Source: Streptomyces sp. NRRL F-525
GTDB lineage: Bacteria > Actinomycetota > Actinomycetes > Streptomycetales > Streptomycetaceae
Direction: 5' to 3'
Assembly (NCBI RefSeq): GCF_000716605.1
Contig: NZ_JNXE01000021.1
Location: 62,001-126,000 of the forward strand
DNA length: 64,000 nt
The first letter of the stretch is position 1, and each line of letters begins with the position of its first letter. The position numbers and the translations under genes are program-made. This document shows, in pieces, positions 9,094 through 18,044 of the stretch. The notes under the pieces were generated by a model. It worked only from the letters and a program-made list of their open reading frames with translations, was not told the DNA's origin and made no database searches.

Positions 9094-10451
9094 GCGACGG
9101 CCCCGATCGGGCGGCCGGCGGACCGGGATGCCACGCCAGGCTCGTCGATGTCCCCGAACCGGGTCTCGGCGAGCAGGAACAGGGCCAGCAGAGAGAGGGT
9201 CGCCGCGCCGAGGACGTACCAGGCGATCGAGGAGCTGTTCCCGGTGGCCGACAGCAGCCAGGCGGTGATGGCGGGTGTCGCGGCGGAGCCCAGCAGGCCC
9301 GACAGCATGTAGGCGACGGAGAGGCCCGAGTAGCGCACGTGGGTGCCGAAGAGTTCGGCGAGGAAGGTCGCGATGGGGCCGTAGTTGGCGGAGAAGGCGA
9401 GCATCATCAGCGCGTAGGCGACGAAGACAAGGGGCGCCGATCCGGTGTCCAGCAGCCAGAAGAACGGGAAGGCGAGGACGGCCTCCGCCGCGATGCCCGC
9501 GTAGATGACGGGCTTGCGGCCGACCCGGTCGGACAGCCGGCCGAAGTACGGGATGGCCACGAACGCGACGGCGCAGGACACCATGACCGCCCACAGCATC
9601 AGGTTCTTGGAGTGCCCGAGGTCGTTGGTGCCGTAGCTCACGCCCGAGGCGACCATGAGGGTGAAGGTCGAGCCCGTGGACAGGGTGGCGACACCGCCGA
9701 GCAGCACTTGGCGCCAGTACCGGCGCATCAGGGCGACGAACGGGATCTTCGCCTTGGCGCCCTCGTCGCGGACCGCCTTGAAGGACGGCGTCTCCTCGAT
9801 GTGGAGGCGGATGTACACACCGATGCCGACAAGGAGCGCCGAAGCGAGGAAGGGGATCCGCCAGCCCCACGAGTACAGCGCGTCGTCGCTCGTGGTGGAC
9901 GCCACCAGCAGGAACGCCCCGTTGGCGAGCAGCGTCCCGATCGGAACGCCGATCTGGACCATGGACCCGAAGAACCCGCGTCGGTCGGCCGGCGCGTGCT
10001 CGACGGTCATCAGTACGGCACCGCCCCACTCGCCGCCGAGCGCGAGGCCCTGGACCACGCGGAGGCCGAGCAGCAGCAGGGGCGCGGCCACGCCGAGAGT
10101 GCCGTAGCCGGGAACGAGGCCGATGGCGAAGGTGGCCACGCCCATCGCCGTCAGGGAGATCAGCAGCATGGACTTGCGGCCGAGCCGGTCCCCGAAGTGA
10201 CCGAAGAGCACGGCGCCCACCATGCGCGCCAGATAGGCGGAGGCGAAGGTCAGGAACGACAGGATCGTGCCGACGGCACCGTCGAACTCGGGGAAGAACA
10301 CCTTGCCGAACACCAGCGCGGAGGCGGTGCCGAACAGGAACAGGTCGTACCACTCGACCGTGGTGCCGACCATGCTGGCGAGGGAGATCCTGCGCATCTT
10401 CGTCGCGTCGAGCCGGCTGTCGGGGGTCGGCGGGGAGGCGGGAGCGGTCAT
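9090..10451 (-). CDS. MHS-family MFS transporter (shikimate/metabolite:H+ symporter type)
   Basis: 453 residues with about 12 membrane segments. The family hallmark GTTVEWYDLFLFGTASAL opens TM1, followed by the FGHFGDRLGRKSML loop after TM2, LALGGEWGGAVLM in TM4 and HIEETPSF in the central loop. MHS transporters import organic acids such as shikimate, alpha-ketoglutarate, protocatechuate-like or betaine-like solutes with protons. It is the first gene of the leftward operon, so it probably imports the starting compound of the pathway. The start ATG has a modest CGGAG site. The upstream 325 bases to the divergent ThDP gene should hold both promoters. Confidence 0.87.
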   Translation of the reverse strand: MTAPASPPTPDSRLDATKMRRISLASMVGTTVEWYDLFLFGTASALVFGKVFFPEFDGAVGTILSFLTFASAYLARMVGAVLFGHFGDRLGRKSMLLISLTAMGVATFAIGLVPGYGTLGVAAPLLLLGLRVVQGLALGGEWGGAVLMTVEHAPADRRGFFGSMVQIGVPIGTLLANGAFLLVASTTSDDALYSWGWRIPFLASALLVGIGVYIRLHIEETPSFKAVRDEGAKAKIPFVALMRRYWRQVLLGGVATLSTGSTFTLMVASGVSYGTNDLGHSKNLMLWAVMVSCAVAFVAIPYFGRLSDRVGRKPVIYAGIAAEAVLAFPFFWLLDTGSAPLVFVAYALMMLAFSANYGPIATFLAELFGTHVRYSGLSVAYMLSGLLGSAATPAITAWLLSATGNSSSIAWYVLGAATLSLLALFLLAETRFGDIDEPGVASRSAGRPIGAVA

Positions 10452-10605
10452 GGGGACTCCGGTCTGAACAGAGGAAGCGGCTGGGGGCTGTGCGGGCGCC
10501 ATCGGGTCGGCCCACCGTGCATCGCCCCCTTCACCGGCCACAAGGAGCAGAAGCACACCGCCACCGCCCGTCGACTGTGCACATGACCAATGCGCCACGT
10601 CGCAC

Positions 10606-10631
10606 CACGAAGACTGGATGAAAACTTCGTG
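10606..10631. promoter_or_regulatory. Inverted repeat in the divergent promoter, candidate PucR site
   Basis: CACGAAG (10606-10612) and CTTCGTG (10625-10631) form a 7-bp inverted repeat with a 12-base spacer. It is in the otherwise empty 10452-10776 stretch between the leftward MHS operon and the rightward ThDP/hydrolase operon. Assignment to the PucR protein rests on position only. Confidence 0.35.
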
Positions 10632-10776
10632 TTACGGACCCGGCCCCCGCATCCACCCCTGTTCATCTGCACATCGCGGCGCCCGTATCCGGAGTCCTTT
10701 GCCCCGTGCCCACGACCGCCCCCGAAAGCAACACTGACCGGGCAACCGCGGCCTCAAGAGAAGGAACACACCCCCG

Positions 10777-12456
10777 ATGGCGAACGTCGCACCCGAGTCT
10801 CCCGAACCCTCCGAGCGTCTTCTGTCCGCCGGCCATCTGCTCGTCGCGCAGCTGGAGCGCGAAGGCGTACGGCGGGTGTACGGCGTTCCCGGCGAGTCCT
10901 TCCTCGACGTCCTCGACGGCCTGCACGACTCGCCGATCTCGACCGTCGTGACCCGGCACGAGGGCGGCGCGGGCTTCATGGCACTGGCCGAGGGCAGACT
11001 GACGGGCCTGCCCGGGGTAGCGATGGTCACCCGGGGTCCGGGCGCCGCGAACGCCTTCATCGCCGTCCACACCGCGTACCAGGACGCGACCCCGATGCTC
11101 CTCTTCGTCGGCCTGGTCCCGGTACCCGACCGGGGCCGCGAGTCCTTCCAGGAGTTCGACCTCACGGGGTGGTTCGGCAGCACGGCGAAGAAGGTCGTCA
11201 TGCTGGATGACCCCACCTCGGCCGCCCGGGTCGTCGCGGAGAGCGTCCACGTGGCGCGGAGCGGTCGGCCGGGTCCCGTGGTGATCGGCCTTCCCGAGGA
11301 CGTCCTCACCCTGCCCGCGGGCACCGCCCGCTCGGTCGAGCCGCTCGCGGTGCCCCGGCCCCGCGCCGCCGAGGCCGAACTCAAGGAACTGGTACGGCGG
11401 TTGGAGCACGCGCGCCGCCCGCTGATCGTCGTAGGAGGCGAGGGCTGGACCGCCGAGAGCGGCCAGGAACTCATGCGCTGGGCGACCCGCCACTCGATCC
11501 CCGTCCTCGCCGACTTCCGCGCCTACGACGCCGTCCCCCACGACCTCCAGGGCACCGGCGCCTACGCCGGATCACTCGGCTACGGCCGCGGCGACCACGC
11601 CGCCCGCCTGCTCGACGAGGCCGACCTCACCGTCTTCCTCGGCGCCCCGCGCGGCGACGTGCTCAGCGACGGATACACCCGTGGCCTGGATTCGGAGACG
11701 GTGCTCGTCCTCCCCGGCGACGCACAGGGCCACAGCGGCCGCATCGACCAGTTCGTCTCGGCCCACGCACCGTCCTTCGTCCTCGACCTGGTCACCACGC
11801 CCGCGTCACCGGACGCCGACATCGCATGGTTCAAGGCGGCCGGGGAGGCCCAAGCACACTTCTCCACTCCCTCACCCGAGCCGACGAACTCGGACGACGA
11901 CACTTACGTCGACCTCACAGCGGTCATGAGTGTGCTGCGCGAGGAACTCACCCCCGACACCGTCATCACCTACGGCGCCGGGAACCACGCCCTCTGGCCG
12001 GCCCGCCACCTTCCGCACCGCACCCCGGCCTCGCTCGTCGCCCCCCGCAACGGCGCGATGGGCATGGGCATACCGGCCGCCGTGGCCGCCTCGCTGGTCT
12101 TCCCGGGACGGGAGGTCGTGTCGGTCGCGGGCGACGGCTGCTTCCTGATGAACGGCCAGGAACTGGCCACCGCCGTGGGCCACGGCGCCGTCTTCGTCGC
12201 CCTGGTCGTCGACAACGGCTGCTACGCCACGATCCGCGAACACCAGGAGGGCGCCTACCCCGGCCGCCCCTCGGGCACCCGGCTCACCAACCCGGACTTC
12301 GCCGCCTGGGCCCGCTCGTACGGCGCGTACGGCGAGACCGTGACCTCGCACCACGACTTCCGCGAGGCGTTCCGCCGCGCCCGCGCGAGCGGACTCCCGG
12401 CCGTACTGCACCTGATCCAGGACCCCGCGGTCCGCGCCCCGGCGACCGCCGTCTGA
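10777..12456 (+). CDS. Thiamine diphosphate-dependent enzyme (acetolactate synthase / benzoylformate decarboxylase type)
   Basis: 559 residues in the three-domain order of the POX/ALS family: Pyr domain with the cofactor-activating Glu in TVVTRHEGGAGFMA, a central Rossmann-like domain, and a PP domain with the ThDP motif GDGCFLMNGQELA...VVDN (residues about 455-485). Members decarboxylate 2-keto acids or carboligate them. No regulatory subunit gene lies next to it, so an anabolic acetolactate synthase is unlikely. AAGGAAC precedes the ATG. It is divergent from the MHS/RidA operon and followed after 43 bases by an M20 hydrolase, which suggests a shared catabolic role on a nitrogen-containing compound. 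Confidence 0.85.
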   Translation: MANVAPESPEPSERLLSAGHLLVAQLEREGVRRVYGVPGESFLDVLDGLHDSPISTVVTRHEGGAGFMALAEGRLTGLPGVAMVTRGPGAANAFIAVHTAYQDATPMLLFVGLVPVPDRGRESFQEFDLTGWFGSTAKKVVMLDDPTSAARVVAESVHVARSGRPGPVVIGLPEDVLTLPAGTARSVEPLAVPRPRAAEAELKELVRRLEHARRPLIVVGGEGWTAESGQELMRWATRHSIPVLADFRAYDAVPHDLQGTGAYAGSLGYGRGDHAARLLDEADLTVFLGAPRGDVLSDGYTRGLDSETVLVLPGDAQGHSGRIDQFVSAHAPSFVLDLVTTPASPDADIAWFKAAGEAQAHFSTPSPEPTNSDDDTYVDLTAVMSVLREELTPDTVITYGAGNHALWPARHLPHRTPASLVAPRNGAMGMGIPAAVAASLVFPGREVVSVAGDGCFLMNGQELATAVGHGAVFVALVVDNGCYATIREHQEGAYPGRPSGTRLTNPDFAAWARSYGAYGETVTSHHDFREAFRRARASGLPAVLHLIQDPAVRAPATAV

Positions 12457-12499
12457 GCCCCCGACTCCCGCTTCCCGCAACCCCCGACAGGACGTGAAC

Positions 12500-13753
12500 A
12501 TGAGCACCCCCGACGCCACCCTCTTGAAGGACTTCGCGACCCTCTCCGCCTTCGGTGCCACCCCCGCCGGCGGAGTCGACCGCCAGGCCGCCACCGCAGC
12601 GGACGGGGAACAGCGCGCATGGCTCCACCAGTGGCTGACCGCCCGCGGCGCCGAGGTCCGCTACGACGGCGTCGGCAACCAGTTCGGCCTCTTCACCGTC
12701 ACACCCGGCGCCCCGTACGTCCTCACCGGCTCCCACCTCGACAGTCAGCCCCTGGGCGGCCGTTACGACGGGGCGTACGGCGTCCTGGCCTCGGCGCACG
12801 CCGCGCACCGGGCCGTGCGGCAGTACGGCGGCGACTCGGACGCGGCACCGAAGTACAACGTGGCGGTGGTCAACTGGTTCAACGAGGAAGGCTCCCGCTT
12901 CAAGCCGAGCATGATGGGCAGCGCGGTGTTCACCGGGAAGCTGCCCGCCGACACCGCCCTCGCGACGACCGACCCCACGGGCACCACCGTCGAGACCGCC
13001 CTCCGCGAGATCGGCACGATCGGCGACTACCCCGGGCCGGACGTGGCCGCGTACGCCGAGATCCACATCGAGCAGGGTCGCGATCTGGAGAACAAGGGGC
13101 TCACCATCGGCCTGGTGGACGCCACTTGGGCCGCCCGCAAGTACCAGGTCGTGGTGCGCGGTGAGCAGTCGCACACCGGGTCGACCGTGATGGCGGACCG
13201 GCGCGACGCCCTGTTCGGCGCCTCCCTCCTCGTCGTCGCGGTACGCGAACTCGCCGAGCAGAGCACGGACTTGCCCCTGCACACCTCGGTCAGCGAGATG
13301 ACCGTCGAGCCCAACTCCCCTGTCGTGGTGGCCCGCGAGGTACGCATGCACGTCGACCTGCGCTCACCCGACGAAGCCCTCCTCGACGCGGCGGCCAAGA
13401 AGCTGGCCGAGTCGATCCCCGGCATCGAGGAACGCGCCTCGGTCTCCATCGAGCAGATACAGACGCACGGTTGGGGCGTGGCCCCCTTCCCGGCAGCCGG
13501 CGTCGAACTCGCCGCCCGTGTCGCCGACGAACTGGGCCTCAGCCACCAGACCATGATGACCATCGCCGGCCACGACTCGGTCAACATGAAGGACGTCGCA
13601 CCCTCGATCATGCTGTTCGTGCCCAGCATCGAGGGAATCTCCCACAACGAGGGCGAGTCGACCCACGACCACGACATCAGCGCGGGCACCGACCTGCTGA
13701 CCGAGGTGGTCTACCGGCTCATGTCGGGTGCGCTGGATGCTGATCGCCCCTAG
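12500..13753 (+). CDS. M20-family Zn hydrolase (N-carbamoyl-L-amino acid / allantoate amidohydrolase type)
   Basis: 417 residues. Metal-site motifs of the hydantoinase/carbamoylase subfamily are all visible: TGSHLDSQPLGGRYDGAYGV (His and bridging Asp), NWFNEEGSRF (Glu pair), EIHIEQGRDLE (His) and the C-terminal AGHDSVNM. Members cleave N-carbamoyl amino acids, allantoate or ureidoglycolate-type C-N bonds, releasing ammonia and carbon dioxide. ATG 12500 is preferred to the in-frame GTG at 12494 because AGGA sits 7 bases upstream. It overlaps the end of the convergent TetR gene by 35 bases. Together with RidA it argues for a nitrogenous substrate for this cluster. Confidence 0.88.
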   Translation: MSTPDATLLKDFATLSAFGATPAGGVDRQAATAADGEQRAWLHQWLTARGAEVRYDGVGNQFGLFTVTPGAPYVLTGSHLDSQPLGGRYDGAYGVLASAHAAHRAVRQYGGDSDAAPKYNVAVVNWFNEEGSRFKPSMMGSAVFTGKLPADTALATTDPTGTTVETALREIGTIGDYPGPDVAAYAEIHIEQGRDLENKGLTIGLVDATWAARKYQVVVRGEQSHTGSTVMADRRDALFGASLLVVAVRELAEQSTDLPLHTSVSEMTVEPNSPVVVAREVRMHVDLRSPDEALLDAAAKKLAESIPGIEERASVSIEQIQTHGWGVAPFPAAGVELAARVADELGLSHQTMMTIAGHDSVNMKDVAPSIMLFVPSIEGISHNEGESTHDHDISAGTDLLTEVVYRLMSGALDADRP

Positions 13754-14438
13754 CCCCTCGTGTGACGCCGTCAGCCGCATTCGTCGCGATCTCCAGCAGG
13801 TTCCGCCACCCGGCTTCCACGCGTCCCCGCGGCATTCCGCGCCGATGGACGAGGTGGTCGAGGAGAGCCGGGTCGAGGTAGGCCAGCAGTGATTCGGTGA
13901 GCAGTTCCAAGTCGCCCTCCGTGCCGGTCTCCCGCAGCAGGCCGGCGATGTGGGCGCGGCGGACGCCGACGGACGGGGCGGAGAACCGTCGGTCGGGCGG
14001 CGGGGTGGCGGCGAGGACGAGGTCCCGGTGCGTCAGCAGGTATCCGATGGTGGCCACGCCGAAGGCCTCCAGCCGATCGAGGGCGGGGGCGCCCGGTCCG
14101 AGCGGCGGCGGGCCGGTGAGGAAGGAAGCCTGGTAGGCCTGTTCGGCGTGGTCGAGCAGGGCCAGCAGGAGCCCGGACCGTTCGCCGAAGTGCCGGAAGA
14201 CGGTGCCCTTGCCCACCGACGCGGCACGCGCGACCGCGTCCATGGTGACGTGCTCGACCCCGTTCTCGGCCACCAGCCGCGCCGCGGCCTGCAGCAGACG
14301 TGCACGGTTGCGTACGGCGTCGGCGCGCATCGGCCGGACGGTGGTTCGTGCCGACTGTCCGTCTGGCAACGTCCCATCCAGCGAAGGGACTTGAGTCGAC
14401 GTGGACGCGTCGTGATGGAACGGCGTGGCCGACGTCAT
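13719..14438 (-). CDS. TetR-family transcriptional regulator
   Basis: 239 residues. After an unusual 45-residue polar leader the TetR helix-turn-helix appears: TMDAVARAASVGKGTVFRHF followed by GERSGLLLALLDHAE. The C-terminal ligand domain is not recognised. ATG 14438 has GAGGAAGGG 3-8 bases upstream. It lies 76 bases downstream of the CE1759-type reductase on the same strand and probably belongs to that operon; its 3' end overlaps the convergent M20 hydrolase gene. Confidence 0.87.
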   Translation of the reverse strand: MTSATPFHHDASTSTQVPSLDGTLPDGQSARTTVRPMRADAVRNRARLLQAAARLVAENGVEHVTMDAVARAASVGKGTVFRHFGERSGLLLALLDHAEQAYQASFLTGPPPLGPGAPALDRLEAFGVATIGYLLTHRDLVLAATPPPDRRFSAPSVGVRRAHIAGLLRETGTEGDLELLTESLLAYLDPALLDHLVHRRGMPRGRVEAGWRNLLEIATNAADGVTRGARGDQHPAHPT

Positions 14439-14514
14439 GGCCCTTCCTCGGCGTAGTGGTTCGGTGCGGAGACGGTCACCCGGCACCCGGGATCCCGGCC
14501 TGCCGTGATGTGCG

Positions 14515-15165
14515 TCAGGCGGGTCGCAGCGCCTCCAGCTGCTGTGCGAACGGGACGACGGAGGTGTCGTCGGCCGCTGTCCGGGCGGCGGAACCCGCAC
14601 GCCTCCGCATCAGCCCCGCCAACTCGCCGCCCGCGCGCACGATCCGGTTGGGGAGTGTGTCGGTGAGGGGATCGCCGTTCCTGCCCCAGTCCTCGGAGGC
14701 CGCGTACACCGCGGTCGGTACGACGACCGCGCGCAGATAGGCGAAGAGCGGACGCAGCGCGTGCTCCAGGGCCAGCGAGTGACGGGCCGTTCCGCCGGTC
14801 GCGGCGGCCAGTACGGCCTTGCCGGTGAGGGCGTCGTTGTCGATGACGTCGAAGAACGACTTGAACAGCCCGCTGTACGACGCCGAGAAGATCGGGGTGA
14901 CGGCGATCAGACCGTCCGCCGAGGTGACCGTCTCGATGGCTTCGGCGAGGGCGGGGGAGGGGAAGCCGGTGATCAGGTTGTTGGCGATGTCGGCGGCCAG
15001 GTCGCGCAGTTCGACGACGTGGATCTCGATTTCCCGGTCCGCGTCAGCCAGTTGGGCGCGCACCGACTCGGTCAACCGGTCGGCCAACAGGCGCGTGGAC
15101 GAGGGGACGCTCAGGCCGGCCGAGACGACCGCGAGGTGCAGCGGCTCGGGGGTGTCGGTGCTCAC
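14515..15165 (-). CDS. NADPH-dependent FMN reductase (CE1759-type)
   Basis: 216 residues of the flavodoxin-like FMN reductase fold. Seen: VVSAGLSVPSSTRLLADRL (phosphate loop), the flavin-binding turn VTPIFSASYSGLFKSFFD, and AAATGGTARHSL. The family supplies reduced FMN to a partner monooxygenase. Its ATG overlaps the stop of the upstream luciferase-like gene (ATGA), the same gene pair known elsewhere in actinobacteria as CE1758/CE1759. Likely supplies FMNH2 to that oxygenase. Confidence 0.87.
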   Translation of the reverse strand: MSTDTPEPLHLAVVSAGLSVPSSTRLLADRLTESVRAQLADADREIEIHVVELRDLAADIANNLITGFPSPALAEAIETVTSADGLIAVTPIFSASYSGLFKSFFDVIDNDALTGKAVLAAATGGTARHSLALEHALRPLFAYLRAVVVPTAVYAASEDWGRNGDPLTDTLPNRIVRAGGELAGLMRRRAGSAARTAADDTSVVPFAQQLEALRPA

Positions 15166-16259
15166 TTGGCCGCCTCCTCGGACCGCGTGGTGCGCCCGGC
15201 GAGCAGCGAGGCGTGGGTGGGTGCTTCCGGAACATCCGCGGGGCGCCCCGCCTCGAACTCCTTGCGCAGCGTGGGGAGTACCTCCGCGCCGAGCAGGTCG
15301 AGCTGTTCGAGGACGGTCTTCAGCGGCAGTCCGGCCATGTCGATGTTGAACATCTGGCGCTGGTAGTGGCCGAAGTGGTCACGGAAGGACAGCGTCTTGT
15401 CGATGACCTCCTGCGGGCTGCCGACAGTAAGCGAGGTCTGCGCCATGTATTGCTCCATCGACGGACCGCCGCCGTAGACGGGGGAGTTGTCGAAGTAGGG
15501 GCGGTACTCGCGCACCGCGTCCTGCGAGTTGGGGCGCACGAAGACATGGCCGCCGGCTCCGACGATGGCCTGCTCCTGGGTGCCGTGGCCGTAGTGGGCG
15601 TAGCGCTCCCGGTAGAGGTTGATCAGCTTCGTGAAGTGGTTCATGGGCCCGAAGAGGTTGTTCACGAAGAAGCCGTCGCCGTAGTAGGCGGCTTGTTCGG
15701 CGATCTCGGGGCTGCGCACGGAGCCGTGCCAGACGAAGGGCGGAACTCCGTCCAGGGGGCGGGGAGTTGAGGTGAATCCCTGGAGCGTGGTGCGGAACTT
15801 GCCCTCCCAGTCGACGACTTCCTCGCGCCACAGCTGGTTGAGGAGTGCGTAGTTCTCGACGGCGAGCGGGATGCCCTGGCGGATGTCCTTGCCGAACCAG
15901 GGGTAGACCGGGCCGGTGTTGCCGCGGCCCATCATCAGGTCCACGCGGCCGTCGGAGAGGTGCTGGAGCACCGCGTAGTCCTCGGCGATCTTCACCGGGT
16001 CGTTGGTGGTGATCAGCGTGGTCGACGTCGACAGGATGATCCGGTCGGTACGGGCGGCGATGTTGCTGAGCAGGGTGGTCGGTGAGGAGGCGACGAAGGG
16101 CGGGTTGTGGTGCTCGCCGGTCGCGAAGACGTCGAAGCCGACCTCCTCGGCCTTGACCGCGGTTGCGACCATCGCCTTGAGCCGCTCGTGCTCGCTGCGG
16201 GTCCGGCCCGCGACGGGGTCGGCGGTGACGTCACCGATGCTGAAAATTCCGAACTGCAT
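15162..16259 (-). CDS. LLM-class FMN-dependent monooxygenase (CE1758-type)
   Basis: 365 residues of the bacterial luciferase TIM barrel. Seen: MQFGIFSIGD start, EEVGFDVFATGEHHNPPF (the EHH flavin-side motif), DRIILSTSTTLITTNDP, DLMMGRGNTGPVYPWFG and PPFVWHGSVRSPE. These enzymes insert one oxygen atom using FMNH2 and oxygen. ATG 16259 is chosen on the GGAGGGC site 4-9 bases upstream. It is followed by its reductase with an ATGA overlap. Two copies of the MarR-type word lie at 16290 and 16345 upstream. It is the only oxygenase in the window that could activate an aromatic ring before meta-cleavage, though that is inferred. Confidence 0.87.
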   Translation of the reverse strand: MQFGIFSIGDVTADPVAGRTRSEHERLKAMVATAVKAEEVGFDVFATGEHHNPPFVASSPTTLLSNIAARTDRIILSTSTTLITTNDPVKIAEDYAVLQHLSDGRVDLMMGRGNTGPVYPWFGKDIRQGIPLAVENYALLNQLWREEVVDWEGKFRTTLQGFTSTPRPLDGVPPFVWHGSVRSPEIAEQAAYYGDGFFVNNLFGPMNHFTKLINLYRERYAHYGHGTQEQAIVGAGGHVFVRPNSQDAVREYRPYFDNSPVYGGGPSMEQYMAQTSLTVGSPQEVIDKTLSFRDHFGHYQRQMFNIDMAGLPLKTVLEQLDLLGAEVLPTLRKEFEAGRPADVPEAPTHASLLAGRTTRSEEAAK

Positions 16260-16289
16260 GGAGCCCTCCGGGCAGGTTTCCCAATTTGC

Positions 16290-16356
16290 TTGGTCGGCCA
16301 ATCAATGGGTTCAGCGTACGTCACGGCGGATCTATTCCTCATCCTTGGCCGACCAG
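16290..16356. promoter_or_regulatory. Two MarR-type sites upstream of the LLM monooxygenase operon
   Basis: TTGGTCGGCCAA (16290-16301) is an exact palindrome and TTGGCCGACCAG (16345-16356) a one-mismatch copy. They are 55 bases apart, in the gap before the leftward monooxygenase-reductase-TetR operon. The same word recurs at seven other places in the window. Confidence 0.65.
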
Positions 16357-16375
16357 CTGCCCGTCTCCTCGTGTG

Positions 16376-17818
16376 CTACCTCTCGTCCGGCCGGATCTGC
16401 ATCACGACCGCCTTGGGCTCGGTGAAGAACTCGCGGCTGAAGTTCCCGCCCTCGCGTCCGATGCCGGAGTCGCCGACCCCGCCGAACGGCGCGCGCAGGT
16501 CGCGGATGAAGAAGCAGTTGACCCAGACGGTTCCGGCGCGCACGGCCGCCGAGACACGGTGGGCCTGGTGCAGGTTCTCGGTGAAGAGCATCGCGTTCAG
16601 GCCGTAGCGGCTGTCGTTGGCCAGCGTGATGACCTCCTCCTCGGTGTCGAAGGGGATGACCACGACCAACGGTCCGAAGATCTCCTCGCGCGCGTGCCGC
16701 GACTCCTGGCCGAGGCCCGTGACGACCGTCGGCCGGACCGTCCAGCCCTCGCCCGGTCCGCCGGTGACGATGGTGCCGCCCTCGGCCTCCACACTGTCGA
16801 CGTATCCGCGCACCTTCTGGTGGTGCTCCTGCGAGGCCAGCGGCCCGATCTCGGTCGACGTCTGCTTCGGGTCGCCGATGTGCAGCGCGTCGGCCGCCGC
16901 CGTGAACCGGCGCAGGAAGGTGTCGTAGACCGGCCGCTGTACGTAGATCCGGGAGCCGGCGAGGCAGACCTGCCCGGTGTTGGTGAAGATGGCCTTGATG
17001 GACCACTCGACGGCGGTGTCCATGTCCGCGTCGGCGAAGACCACGTTCGCGCCCTTGCCGCCCAGCTCCAGGCTCACCGGGGTGAGGTTGCGGGCGCCGG
17101 CGGCGGCGATGATCCGGCCGGTGCCGGACTCGCCGGTGAAGGTGATGCGGTCCACGGCGGGGTTTTCGGTGAGGGCCTGGCCTGCGGAGTCGGGGCCGTA
17201 GCCGTGGACGACGTTGAGGACGCCGGGCGGCATTCCCGCCTCCAGGGCCAGCCGGGCGAGGATCGTCGCGGAGGCCGGGGTGTCCTCGGCGGGCTTGAGG
17301 ATCACCGTGTTGCCCCAGGCCAGGGCGGGGGCGATCTTCCAAGTCTCCAGCATCAGGGGGAAGTTCCACGGTGCGATGGCCGTCACGACCCCGGCGGGTT
17401 CGAAGCGCGTGTAGGCGTGGTGGCCGGAGTCCATCGGCAGGGTGTCCGCCGTGGAGAGGCGGGCGTGGTCGGCGAAGAAGCGGAAGTTCGATGCCGCGCG
17501 CGGTACGTCGTTGCCGCGTGACTGGGTGATCGGCTTGCCCATGTCGCGGGTGTCGGCCATGCCCAGTTCGTCGGCGTTCCGCTCGATCAGGTCCGCCAAC
17601 CGGTGCAGGATGCGCCCGCGTTCGCTGTGTCCCATCCGGGGCCAGGGGCCCGAGTCGAACGCCTTGCGGGCCGCGTCCACCGCGCGGTCGGCGTCGGTGC
17701 TGTCGCCGAGCGCCACCTCCGCCCACGGCTCGCGGGTGTAGGGGTCCGTCGAGGTCATCGTCGAGCCGGAGTCCGACTCGATCTCCTTGCCGTCGATGAC
17801 GTGGCCGAAGGATTCCAC
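16376..17818 (-). CDS. dmpC: 2-hydroxymuconic semialdehyde dehydrogenase (DmpC/XylG/HpaE type)
   Basis: 480 residues, a full-length aldehyde dehydrogenase. Seen: APWNFPLMLETWKIAPALAW with GNTVILKPAEDTP, FTGESGTG, PVSLELGGKGANVVF, the nucleophile loop FTNTGQVCLAGSRIYV, and WVNCFFIRDLRAPFGG. The SRI-YV and FFIRDLR-PFGG signatures are those of the hydroxymuconic semialdehyde subfamily. It oxidises the ring-cleavage product to 2-hydroxymuconate (4-oxalocrotonate enol). It is the last gene of a leftward operon after hydratase, decarboxylase and tautomerase genes, exactly the oxalocrotonate branch of the catechol meta pathway. Confidence 0.88.
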   Translation of the reverse strand: MESFGHVIDGKEIESDSGSTMTSTDPYTREPWAEVALGDSTDADRAVDAARKAFDSGPWPRMGHSERGRILHRLADLIERNADELGMADTRDMGKPITQSRGNDVPRAASNFRFFADHARLSTADTLPMDSGHHAYTRFEPAGVVTAIAPWNFPLMLETWKIAPALAWGNTVILKPAEDTPASATILARLALEAGMPPGVLNVVHGYGPDSAGQALTENPAVDRITFTGESGTGRIIAAAGARNLTPVSLELGGKGANVVFADADMDTAVEWSIKAIFTNTGQVCLAGSRIYVQRPVYDTFLRRFTAAADALHIGDPKQTSTEIGPLASQEHHQKVRGYVDSVEAEGGTIVTGGPGEGWTVRPTVVTGLGQESRHAREEIFGPLVVVIPFDTEEEVITLANDSRYGLNAMLFTENLHQAHRVSAAVRAGTVWVNCFFIRDLRAPFGGVGDSGIGREGGNFSREFFTEPKAVVMQIRPDER

Positions 17819-17821
17819 GGT

Positions 17822-18043
17822 TCAACTCCCCTTGTTCTGGGTCTGGTTCGCCGTCGTGGCTCGCTCGGCGAGGGTCTGGCCGCCTGCGGACCAGTGGGCG
17901 GGCGGCACCTCGCGCACCACCACCCGGATCGAGGCCTCCGGCACGTCGAGCGCTTTGTGGACGGCCTGGTGGACGTCCGCCAGCAGGGTCCTGATCTGTT
18001 CCGGAGCGCGGCCCTCGGCCAGCGTGATCTCCACCAGCGGCAT
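17822..18043 (-). CDS. 4-oxalocrotonate tautomerase family protein
   Basis: 73 residues. The mature protein must start with the catalytic Pro-1, so ATG 18043 giving MPLVEITLAEGRAPEQI is chosen over the GTG at 18052 that would add three residues before it. The second beta strand IRVVVREVPPAHW is typical. The enzyme interconverts the enol and keto forms of 4-oxalocrotonate. It starts one base after the decarboxylase stop codon and ends 3 bases before the semialdehyde dehydrogenase start, so the genes are translationally linked. Confidence 0.85.
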   Translation of the reverse strand: MPLVEITLAEGRAPEQIRTLLADVHQAVHKALDVPEASIRVVVREVPPAHWSAGGQTLAERATTANQTQNKGS

Positions 18044-18044
18044 G

